Source: Bacteroidales bacterium
Lineage (GTDB): Bacteria; Bacteroidota; Bacteroidia; Bacteroidales; VadinHA17
Assembly (NCBI GenBank): GCA_017882305.1
Contig: JADGPU010000009.1
Location: 1-53,539 of the forward strand
Direction: 5' to 3'
DNA length: 53,539 nt
The position numbers were made by a program, and so were the translations under genes. The notes under the pieces were generated by a model. It did not search any database. It saw only the letters and a program-made list of their open reading frames with translations, and was not told the origin of the DNA. The number at the start of each line of letters is the position of its first letter. Position 1 is the stretch's first letter. This document shows, piece by piece, positions 45,438 to 52,619 of this stretch.

Positions 45438-45995
45438 TTATACTTTATATAATTCAGCCAGATTGTTAATACGATTAACATAATCCTTCACCCGGGTTCC
45501 TTCAGCGCGATTTTGTTCTATGGTTTCAAACTCTGCCAGAAGATTTTTCTGTTCATTATCAGAAAGCACATTGTCTGCCATACGGAAAAGAATGTTATTT
45601 TCCTTCATAATATGGCTGTTGAGCAGTTCTGCATAACCAGACATATTCTGATATATACCGGTAACAGCAGCTTTGTTACCTTTTTTAAATAATTCAAGGT
45701 TATCGGCAATTCCTTTCACAAAATTTCGTCCCTGAATATGTTCATTCAACATTGCGCCTATGGGTCCTTGTTGCGGAGAAAATCCCTTTTTCCCGAGAGC
45801 CGGGAATAAAAGATTCTCTTCTTTTGCATGATGGAGTCCGTCGGCAAAATTCCTTATTATATCTATGATATCTTCAATATGCTCAATATCAGGTTTTTCA
45901 GAACGGGTTATAGCATTCATCACATCAGTCAGTTTCAGGACATGGATGTGATCTTCTTCAAGATTCCTGGTTGCAGTTTTCATATTCTTGATCAT
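45438..45995 (-). CDS. Hemerythrin-like domain protein
   Basis: 185 residues, all-helical. A di-iron site is suggested by EEDHIHVLKLTD, GLHHAKEENLLFPAL, NEHIQGRNFVKGI and LNSHIMKENNILFRMA, which supply His and Glu in the H-HxxxE-H-HxxxE order. Hemerythrin-like proteins bind O2 or NO or take part in Fe-S repair. Position directly before the NO reductase gene, and divergent from an Rrf2 regulator, supports a nitrosative-stress role. An ATG at 45983 is an alternative start. Confidence 0.87.
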   Translation of the reverse strand: MIKNMKTATRNLEEDHIHVLKLTDVMNAITRSEKPDIEHIEDIIDIIRNFADGLHHAKEENLLFPALGKKGFSPQQGPIGAMLNEHIQGRNFVKGIADNLELFKKGNKAAVTGIYQNMSGYAELLNSHIMKENNILFRMADNVLSDNEQKNLLAEFETIEQNRAEGTRVKDYVNRINNLAELYKV

Positions 45996-46008
45996 TTTAG
46001 TGTGGGTA

Positions 46009-46039
46009 CAAAGCTATAAAATAATTTATTAAAAGACAA
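46009..46039 (-). promoter_or_regulatory. Promoter of hemerythrin-NO reductase operon
   Basis: On the minus strand TTG (46037-46039), a 20-nt spacer and TAGCTTTG (46009-46016) match the Bacteroidota consensus. The TTG falls inside the palindrome at 46031-46050. Confidence 0.65.
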
Positions 46040-46050
46040 AAAGGTCTTTT
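46031..46050. promoter_or_regulatory. Palindromic operator between norZ operon and Rrf2 gene
   Basis: AAAAGAC and GTCTTTT form a perfect 7-bp inverted repeat around 6 nt. It covers the -33 TTG of the leftward promoter and touches the TTG at 46049-46051 of a rightward promoter (TATTTTTG at 46074-46081). It is the best candidate binding site of the Rrf2 regulator encoded just to the right. Confidence 0.65.
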
Positions 46051-46110
46051 GGTAATTTTTAAAATATTTTTATTATTTTTGCTGAAGTTACGATTTAATT
46101 ATTGATTAAA

Positions 46111-46551
46111 ATGTTCAATAAAGAAACAGAATATGCCCTCAGAGGACTGATTTACATAAAATTACAAAATCTGAAAGAGAGAAGACCGGGAACTTCGGAG
46201 GTGGCAAAAGAAATTGAAGCCCCTCCATTCTTCATAGCAAAAATATTACAGCGACTTGTGAGATTTGGTTTTCTTAAGTCTCTTAAAGGGAAAGGAGGAG
46301 GTTTCTTCTTTGATCCTGACAAACCCGATATACCAATCATAAAACTCATTTCTGCTACGGAAGGCAACAGATCATTTTCAGGTTGTAGCTTTGGTTTAAA
46401 GCAATGTGACTCGAATAATCCTTGCCCGCTTCATGAAAAATATGTACCAATAAAAGAGGCTTTAAATAAATTGATTACTGAAGAGACTATCCAGAGCCTT
46501 GCTGAGAAGGTATACAAAGAAGGACTTAGTCTAATTGAAGTAATGAAATGA
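46111..46551 (+). CDS. Rrf2-family Fe-S transcriptional regulator (NsrR-like)
   Basis: 146 residues from the ATG at 46111; a TTG nine bases upstream is unlikely. The N-terminal winged helix (ETEYALRGLIYIKLQ, TSEVAKEIEAPPFFIAKILQ) has the Rrf2 recognition region, and KGKGGGFFF is the wing. Cys92, Cys99 and Cys105 (GCSFGLKQCDSNNPCPLH) would hold a 2Fe-2S or 4Fe-4S cluster sensitive to NO. Divergent orientation to the NO-reductase operon, with a shared palindrome, suggests that it represses both until NO damages its cluster. Its stop overlaps the next small ORF (ATGA). Confidence 0.9.
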   Translation: MFNKETEYALRGLIYIKLQNLKERRPGTSEVAKEIEAPPFFIAKILQRLVRFGFLKSLKGKGGGFFFDPDKPDIPIIKLISATEGNRSFSGCSFGLKQCDSNNPCPLHEKYVPIKEALNKLITEETIQSLAEKVYKEGLSLIEVMK

Positions 46552-46715
46552 AAAATAAACAATACAAACTCCCTCTGATAGTCTTCATCCTGACATTTAT
46601 CCTCCTGGCTTTTGTTCAGGTAAAACTTGAAAGACCAATGATTCTTGCCGAGCGTTTTCTCAAAGGAAGCGAGTGGGTAGTGACTGCCTGGCTGGATGCC
46701 ATCATAACTCTATAA
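46548..46715 (+). pseudogene. Truncated membrane 4Fe-4S protein N-terminus, coupled to Rrf2 gene
   Basis: 55 residues, ATG overlapping the regulator stop by four bases. It has one hydrophobic helix (PLIVFILTFILLAFVQVK) and then LERPMILAERFLKGSEW. This start resembles the first helix of Bacteroidota multi-helix 4Fe-4S binding membrane proteins, but the rest is missing. It could be a genuine small membrane protein. Family recognition is from memory. Confidence 0.45.
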
Positions 46716-46732
46716 AATATAAATTCTATAAA

Positions 46733-46816
46733 ATGAAACCTGAACTGGCCCGGAATCTTTACCTTATTCTGACAATCAGCCTCCATGCAACCTGTCTTGC
46801 ACTTGCGAGGATATGA
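46733..46816 (+). other. Tiny ORF, 27 residues
   Basis: ATG at 46733, 17 nt after the preceding small ORF, encoding MKPELARNLYLILTISLHAT and seven more residues. It is hydrophobic and possibly another fragment of the same lost membrane gene. The remaining gap to 47030 is AT-rich and shows no further gene. Confidence 0.25.
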
Positions 46817-47029
46817 TCTGAGCTCAGTTTATCTTTCTTTTTTCAGCTCTTTTCTGTAACCAAACTTTTTCAGCTACGTTCAAGTGGTATTAACAATCTT
46901 AAGTTTGAAAAAGGAAAGTTGACTTTTTTGGTAATCAGAATAATAATAATGCGAATAGGTAATGTAATTAACAAAAGATTACTATATTCGCAATTGTTAT
47001 CAACATCTTATTAACAACCTGGTTCGACT

Positions 47030-47761
47030 ATGCCATATAGAAGATTACCTAATACAGATACTGCCCGTATTAAGGCGATGAAAACTGCGCTTGAAAAAGG
47101 GAAGGAGCTTCCTCCTAATAAGCTGGCATTTTCATCAAAGACTATTGTTCGTCTTCAGAAGTTTCTGCCTCTCTTCGACCATAACTTCAAGTTATACCGA
47201 CAGGCTTTAGCTTCACAAAACAAGAAAAGCAAAGACTACAATGAAACTTTAAGGAAGGCCCGGATTTATCTGACTCACTTCATCAGGGTAATGAATATGG
47301 CAATATTCCGTGGTGATCTGCCTGTAGAAACAAGGGCATTTTATGGACTCGCGACAGATGAGTCGACAGTCCCTTCACTTAATACCGAGAATGAGATGAT
47401 GAGCTGGGGAAGAAGGATAATTGAAGGTGAAGAGTTCAGGATTAAAAAAGGAGGAAGTCCTATAACAAACCCTACTATCGCCGTTGTAAAAGTCAGATTT
47501 GAAAATTTTCTTGAAGCCTGGAATTATCATAATACACTTACAAAAAAGACCTTCGATTTCATAGAAAAGAATTCTCAACTACGAAAAGAAGCCGATGAAA
47601 TAATTCTCCAAATATGGAATGAGGTTGAAAATACACACATTGCTCTCTCTGAAGAAATCAGAAAAATCGTTAGTGAAGAATATGGACTGGTTTATTTCTA
47701 CAGAAAAGGGGAACTTGATAAAGCAAATGCGGCCGAAGCACAGACCCAGACTTGGCCCTAA
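47030..47761 (+). CDS. Conserved hypothetical protein
   Basis: 243 residues, Lys/Arg/Glu-rich and predicted mostly helical, without a signal peptide or membrane helix. Notable segments are LPNTDTARIKAMKTALEKGK at the N-terminus, HFIRVMNMAIFRGDLPVETR in the middle and FRIKKGGSPITNPTIAVVKV. It resembles a conserved Bacteroidota protein of unknown function. Its stop overlaps the convergent CPBP protease gene by four bases. No function can be assigned. Confidence 0.7.
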   Translation: MPYRRLPNTDTARIKAMKTALEKGKELPPNKLAFSSKTIVRLQKFLPLFDHNFKLYRQALASQNKKSKDYNETLRKARIYLTHFIRVMNMAIFRGDLPVETRAFYGLATDESTVPSLNTENEMMSWGRRIIEGEEFRIKKGGSPITNPTIAVVKVRFENFLEAWNYHNTLTKKTFDFIEKNSQLRKEADEIILQIWNEVENTHIALSEEIRKIVSEEYGLVYFYRKGELDKANAAEAQTQTWP

Positions 47762-48681
47762 TCACTATTATTGCTTTTATTCCTGAAATAAAATAATATT
47801 ACTAGACTTATTACTATTGGCAGAGGAAGTTCGATTGCCTGTTTCCATAAGGGAGTATCTGATGGTGAATTGAATTTCTCCATACCCTGTATATACGCCA
47901 GCATTACAGGAAAGGCATTATTTACAAAATGTGAAATTACAGGCAACCAGAGCGTGCCGCTCCAGAAAAAGAGATAACCAAAAACCAGTCCTAGAATGAA
48001 CCTTGGTATAAATCCGAAAAACTGGAAATGGATAGTACTGAATAAAAAAGAAGTGAACCATATTGCCATATGACCTGACTTAAAGAGATTGTAAAAGATC
48101 TTCTGAAATACACCTCTGAAAATCATCTCTTCTGCAACCGCCGGTATTAAAGCAATTGTAAGCAGATTCAGAATCATAACCCAAAAAGTGTTTGAGGCAA
48201 CTAACAGATCAATGAGATTGTCAGCCTTCTCTTCTTTTTCTATCATCCAGTGTTCAACTCCTGATAGCCAGCCCGGAAGATGCATAGCTGAGTTAATTTG
48301 TCCGGTAAAACCTGTTATGGGAAATATACAAAAGGTCAGAATAACGACCAGACCGACCTCCTTCACTTGCGGTATTTTTAGTTCAGTTAACCTGGCTGCA
48401 GATTCGGATTTCATCAGGCCCAGTATTATAATTGAAGGAATTATGAGAAGTGAAATATCCTGAATTATCAAAAGATACCTCAGAAATGCGAAATCGTTAC
48501 TACTTAATGCTGTCGCGGATTTCTCAAGTACTTTTAAATCGGTGCCGAAAATCGGCATACCTGCCAGAATAAGAATTATCGATAATGTAATACCAACACC
48601 CGCGATTATCATTATTGACATAAAAAGCTGATAAAGAGGAGATTTCCCGTATAATTTTAAACGTCTCAGCTTGTCGACCAT
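47758..48681 (-). CDS. CPBP (CAAX/Abi) intramembrane metalloprotease, copy 1
   Basis: 307 residues from the ATG at 48681; an ATG at 48714 adds 11 Cys/Lys-rich residues and overlaps the promoter-like CAAATTTA. About eight hydrophobic helices. The catalytic motifs are AEEMIFRGVFQK (EExxxR), FLFSTIHFQF (His) and ISHFVNNAF (HxxxN). These proteases act within membranes; in bacteria they are linked to peptide maturation, immunity or surface-protein regulation. Another copy lies at 49970-50899. Confidence 0.88.
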   Translation of the reverse strand: MVDKLRRLKLYGKSPLYQLFMSIMIIAGVGITLSIILILAGMPIFGTDLKVLEKSATALSSNDFAFLRYLLIIQDISLLIIPSIIILGLMKSESAARLTELKIPQVKEVGLVVILTFCIFPITGFTGQINSAMHLPGWLSGVEHWMIEKEEKADNLIDLLVASNTFWVMILNLLTIALIPAVAEEMIFRGVFQKIFYNLFKSGHMAIWFTSFLFSTIHFQFFGFIPRFILGLVFGYLFFWSGTLWLPVISHFVNNAFPVMLAYIQGMEKFNSPSDTPLWKQAIELPLPIVISLVILFYFRNKSNNSD

Positions 48682-48711
48682 TTTATTAATTTTGCAACAC
48701 TTAAATATAAA

Positions 48712-48719
48712 CAAATTTA
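48712..48719 (-). promoter_or_regulatory. Candidate -7 box for CPBP protease gene
   Basis: On the minus strand TAAATTTG matches TAnnTTTG, 31 nt upstream of the start at 48681. No TTG at -33 is seen. Confidence 0.4.
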
Positions 48720-48729
48720 AGTGTTCGTA

Positions 48730-48824
48730 CCTTTGTGCTACTTAGCGATGACCTTAGTGTTCCTTTGTGGTAAAAAAACTTAACCACTAAGGCGCACAAA
48801 GGAATTCACAAAGGTTCACTAAGG
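48730..48824. repeat. Imperfect palindromic intergenic repeat, CACAAAGG family, copy 2
   Basis: CCTTTGTG/CCTTAGTG units on the left face CACTAAGG/CACAAAGG units on the right around TAAAAAAACTTAACC. It is closely similar to 916-1013 throughout, though 48 kb away. Non-coding. Confidence 0.8.
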
Positions 48825-48876
48825 CTAATGAATTTTCAGCTTTAAGTTAATGACTAGTATCTAAAATATCAAGGTT

Positions 48877-49890
48877 TTGACAATCGCGAATATATCTTTG
48901 GGTGAATTCCCTTTATTCTTGGCTCCAATGGAAGATATTACCGATCCTTCCTTCAGGATGGTATGCAAAATGAATGGGGCTGATTTTATGTACACTGAAT
49001 TTGTCTCTTCTGACGGACTTATACGCGACGGCCGGAAGAGCGTCAGAAAGCTTGATATCTATGATTTTGAAAGGCCAATTGGTATTCAGCTCTACGGACA
49101 TTTAATCGATTCAATGATAGAGGCAGCTCTTATGGCAGAGGATGCAAAGCCTGAACTCATTGATATCAATTTCGGTTGTCCTGTGAAAAAAATTGCCAAC
49201 CGTGGAGCCGGTGCTGGGATGCTACGTAACATACCACTGATGATTGAAATGACTGAAGCTGTTGTAAAAGCAGTTAAGCTTCCTGTTACTGTCAAAACCA
49301 GGCTCGGATGGGATGATAACAGTAAAAACATAGTGGAGATATCAGAGCGTTTGCAGGACGTTGGTATTCAGGCATTGACAATACATGGAAGGACCAGGGT
49401 CCAGCTTTATAAAGGAAATGCTGACTGGACTCTGATAGGTGCCGTAAAGAATAATGCCAGAATGAAAATCCCAATTATAGGTAATGGCGATATTGATGGA
49501 CCGGTAAGAGCAAAGGAGATGTTTGACAAGTATGGAGTCGATGGTATTATGATTGGCCGCGCAACCGTCGGAAGGCCATGGATTTTTCGCGATATCAGGC
49601 ATTACCTCAGCACGGGTGAGCTATTGCCGGAACCATCTGTAAATGAGAAAACCGATCTTGCACTTTTCCATCTTGATAAGTCACTGGAATTCAAAGAAGG
49701 GAAAAGAGCCATATTTGAAATGCGAAGGCATCTTTCTAATTATTTTAAAGGATTACCTCATTTTAAGGAAACACGTCTTAAGCTTCTGACAGCTGTTGAA
49801 GTTGACGATGTCAGGAACATTATTGAAGAGATCCGTGAAATATGGGGTGACTTCAGAACAGATGATAAGACATCAATATATAATATCTAA
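48877..49890 (+). CDS. dusB: tRNA-dihydrouridine synthase
   Basis: 337 residues. TIM-barrel FMN enzyme with the family motif LFLAPMEDITDPSFR, then INFGCPVKKIANRGAGAGML (catalytic Cys), VTVKTRLGWDD, LTIHGRTRVQLYKG and GIMIGRATVGRPWIF. It reduces uridine to dihydrouridine in tRNA D-loops with NADPH. The only in-frame start ahead of the conserved segment is a TTG (48877, or 48898); no ATG fits, since the first one codes the Met inside APMED. DusB is favoured over other Dus members by overall similarity. Confidence 0.92.
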   Translation: MTIANISLGEFPLFLAPMEDITDPSFRMVCKMNGADFMYTEFVSSDGLIRDGRKSVRKLDIYDFERPIGIQLYGHLIDSMIEAALMAEDAKPELIDINFGCPVKKIANRGAGAGMLRNIPLMIEMTEAVVKAVKLPVTVKTRLGWDDNSKNIVEISERLQDVGIQALTIHGRTRVQLYKGNADWTLIGAVKNNARMKIPIIGNGDIDGPVRAKEMFDKYGVDGIMIGRATVGRPWIFRDIRHYLSTGELLPEPSVNEKTDLALFHLDKSLEFKEGKRAIFEMRRHLSNYFKGLPHFKETRLKLLTAVEVDDVRNIIEEIREIWGDFRTDDKTSIYNI

Positions 49891-49915
49891 ATAATCTGAA
49901 TATTCGATTTTTTTC

Positions 49916-49944
49916 GTAGAGACGCCCAATTTGGGCGTCTCTAC
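49916..49944. repeat. Long perfect hairpin, GTAGAGACGCCC type
   Basis: GTAGAGACGCCCAA and TTGGGCGTCTCTAC form a 14-bp perfect stem with a one-base centre. A T-run lies on its left side, so it could stop minus-strand transcripts poorly and plus-strand ones little. Sequences of this type occur as dispersed intergenic repeats in many bacteria. Confidence 0.7.
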
Positions 49945-49969
49945 TACATCAGTTTGTCAATGAAACCTG

Positions 49970-50899
49970 TCAACCCTTGATCTTGTCAAACAACAACGCC
50001 ATATTCTCCCATCTGAAAATCATTTTCAGGATTAGAATAAAAACCATCCCTGCAAAAAAAAGTGCTGCAAGTTCAGTCCAGGGATGAATATTGTATTGTT
50101 CAAAAAGCGCATGAGTCTGCAAGGCAGAGGATTGGTTGGTCACCATGATGCAAAGGAAAATATTATTCGCTGTATGTGCACCCATCGCGGCTTCAATACC
50201 ATCATCAAGTATGGTAATAATGCCAAATATCAGTCCAAAGACTATATACTGCGGCATCATTGTAAGAAATCCAAATTCCTTTACTTCAGGATTGAAAGCA
50301 TGCATGAGACCAAATAGAACTGAAGTCATTATCAAAGGAAACCATCTGTTTTTAATCAGCGCTGCAAACCCCTGCATAAGATATCCCCTGAAAAGCACCT
50401 CTTCGAAAGCCGCCTGAAATGGAATAAATAACACTGAAACAATCGAAAGAATGATAAGAGAAGCTGTCTTATTATTAAGCGTAAAGTTAGCAGGGTCAAG
50501 TTTAAGATAGAAGAGCAGATAAAGGGCGGAAAGTATCAGCCAGACGGTTCCTGATATAAAAAACCTGTTCCATCTGATTCTTCCTGTTCCGTTTATTGTC
50601 ATTCTGAGAGTTCGGTTATTTAAAGGTTTAACCAGAAGGACAAACGCTATTAATCCTGCTATAAATGGGAAAAGCATCATAATAAACCCTGCATTCGGGT
50701 TAAGCCCTATTACACTAAAATCATTCGGGTTGGCAGCAATCTGTGAGAACACAGCAGGATTTGAAACCGATTTTATTACCAGGGCAATAAGCAAGGGAAT
50801 CGCACCTATAGTATTTGACACAATAAGAATGACGACAAACATAACAATATATCTCCAGAAGCCATTTTTGCCATTAAATGTTGATTCAAGATGGTTCAT
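49970..50899 (-). CDS. CPBP (CAAX/Abi) intramembrane metalloprotease, copy 2
   Basis: 309 residues, about eight helices. The motifs are EEVLFRGYLMQGF (EExxxR), VLFGLMHAFNPE (His) and GAHTANNIFL (HxxxN). Same family as 47758-48681 but with limited overall resemblance, so not a recent duplicate. It lies 19 nt downstream of nadB on the same strand, so it may be co-transcribed. Substrate unknown. Confidence 0.88.
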   Translation of the reverse strand: MNHLESTFNGKNGFWRYIVMFVVILIVSNTIGAIPLLIALVIKSVSNPAVFSQIAANPNDFSVIGLNPNAGFIMMLFPFIAGLIAFVLLVKPLNNRTLRMTINGTGRIRWNRFFISGTVWLILSALYLLFYLKLDPANFTLNNKTASLIILSIVSVLFIPFQAAFEEVLFRGYLMQGFAALIKNRWFPLIMTSVLFGLMHAFNPEVKEFGFLTMMPQYIVFGLIFGIITILDDGIEAAMGAHTANNIFLCIMVTNQSSALQTHALFEQYNIHPWTELAALFFAGMVFILILKMIFRWENMALLFDKIKG

Positions 50900-50918
50900 A
50901 TGAATAATTTAATGTCTT

Positions 50919-52496
50919 TCAGAATTCAGAGCTTGCCCGTTTCGGATAATCAATAGAATAATGAAGTCCCACGCTCTCATGACGGTTCTTCGCCATTTTG
51001 ATTATAATATAACCAACATTTATAAGATTTCTTAATTCGCAAATCTTCTTGGAAATAAGTGATTTTTTATAAAGCCTTTCGGTCTCTTCGTACAATATAT
51101 CAAGACGTACCATGGCTCTTTCAAGGCGTATGTCGGATCGGACGATTCCTACATAATTACTCATGATCATCTGAACTTCTTTGCAACTCTGGGTAATGAG
51201 TACCATTTCCTCGAGGTGAGTTGTACCTTTATAGTCCCAGAGGGGTATCTGTTCTTCAAATGTAAGCTCTTTCAGCCTGGCTCCGGAATGAATTGCTGCC
51301 CGGTGAGCATATACAGCGGCTTCGATAAGTGAATTGGACGCTAGCCTGTTTGCTCCATGCAACCCGGTGGAAGATGCTTCTCCCAAAGCGTAGAGTCTGT
51401 CGATATTACTTTGCCCATTGATATCAACTTTTATACCACCGCATGAATAATGAGCACAGGGAACTACGGGTATCATATCCCTGGTTATGTCTATCCCTCT
51501 TTCAAGACAATGTTCGTATACATTAGGGAAGTGGTCTTTAAGTCCTTTCTGATTCAATTGGGTACAATCGAGCCATACGTGATCATCTCCCCATATTTTC
51601 ATCTCATTATCGATGGCCCTGGCAACAATATCCCTGGGTGCAAGCGATCCTCTGCTGTCGTATCTGTTCATGAACTTTTCCCCTGAAAGATTCTTTAAAA
51701 CTGCACCATAACCACGCAAAGCTTCGGTAATCAGGAAGGAAGGTTTTCTTTCCGGATCATACAGTGAAGTAGGGTGAAACTGGACAAACTCCATATTCTC
51801 AATTGTGCCTTTTGCTCTGTAAACCATAGCAACCCCATCACCTGTGGCAATTTCAGGATTTGTGGTAGTAAGGTATACGTTTCCTATTCCCCCTGTGGCG
51901 ACAACTGTCACTTTTGAAAGTAGTGTAATCACTTTCTGGTTAACAAGATCTGCAACATATGCACCAAAACACTTTATATCAGGATAATTTCTTTTAACTA
52001 CATCTCCAAGGTGATGTTGTGTAAGCAGCTCAATTGCAAAATGATGTTCAAGGATTTCGATATTGGCTTCATTTCTGACCCGTTCCATTAAAGTCTTCTG
52101 TATGCTTTCCCCCGTTTTGTCTTTATGATGCAGGATTCTGTACTCAGTGTGTCCTCCTTCCTTCGCAAGATCGTAAGTACCGTCTTCCTTTTTATCAAAT
52201 GAGACACCCATATTAATAAGATCTTTAATCCGTTCAGGAGCCTCCAGAACTACCATTCTTACCACCTCCTCATTACATATTCCACCTCCGGCTATCAGAG
52301 TATCACTTATATGTTTCTCAAAATTATCAGGTTCACTGAAGACAGCAGCGATACCCCCCTGGGCATATCGGGTATTTGTATCTTCAAGGTTTGCTTTGGT
52401 AACAACAGTTACTCTCCCATACTTTGCAGCCTTAAGTGCAAAAGTAAGCCCTGCTATACCTGAACCAATAACCAGGAAATCAGTTTTCTTTTTCAT
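50919..52496 (-). CDS. nadB: L-aspartate oxidase
   Basis: 525 residues. FAD-binding GSGIAGLTFALKAAKYG at the N-terminus, then NTRYAQGGIAAVFS. Substrate-site segments are VQFHPTSLYDP, ITEALRGYGAVL, PCAHYSCGGIKVD and GLHGANRLASNSL, and a C-terminal helical domain has the family's normal length. It oxidises aspartate to iminoaspartate, which NadA turns into quinolinate for NAD synthesis; under anaerobic conditions fumarate is the acceptor. nadA and nadC are not in the window. Confidence 0.96.
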   Translation of the reverse strand: MKKKTDFLVIGSGIAGLTFALKAAKYGRVTVVTKANLEDTNTRYAQGGIAAVFSEPDNFEKHISDTLIAGGGICNEEVVRMVVLEAPERIKDLINMGVSFDKKEDGTYDLAKEGGHTEYRILHHKDKTGESIQKTLMERVRNEANIEILEHHFAIELLTQHHLGDVVKRNYPDIKCFGAYVADLVNQKVITLLSKVTVVATGGIGNVYLTTTNPEIATGDGVAMVYRAKGTIENMEFVQFHPTSLYDPERKPSFLITEALRGYGAVLKNLSGEKFMNRYDSRGSLAPRDIVARAIDNEMKIWGDDHVWLDCTQLNQKGLKDHFPNVYEHCLERGIDITRDMIPVVPCAHYSCGGIKVDINGQSNIDRLYALGEASSTGLHGANRLASNSLIEAAVYAHRAAIHSGARLKELTFEEQIPLWDYKGTTHLEEMVLITQSCKEVQMIMSNYVGIVRSDIRLERAMVRLDILYEETERLYKKSLISKKICELRNLINVGYIIIKMAKNRHESVGLHYSIDYPKRASSEF

Positions 52497-52519
52497 ACTA
52501 CTAAATACAAAACAGTGGG

Positions 52520-52527
52520 CAAAGATA
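52520..52527 (-). promoter_or_regulatory. Candidate -7 box for nadB
   Basis: On the minus strand TATCTTTG matches TAnnTTTG, 24 nt upstream of the nadB ATG. No properly spaced TTG was found. Confidence 0.45.
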
Positions 52528-52619
52528 CAAATAGATATTATTGAATCCCCATCAACCGCTTTGTATAACCCAAGATTTTGAATTACTTTTGTCTCCCGCT
52601 AAAGTAAAATAAAACATGT

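Noticed and set aside
46102..46110. TTG start for the Rrf2 regulator
   Set aside because: An ATG nine bases on gives the typical MFNKETEYALRG start.
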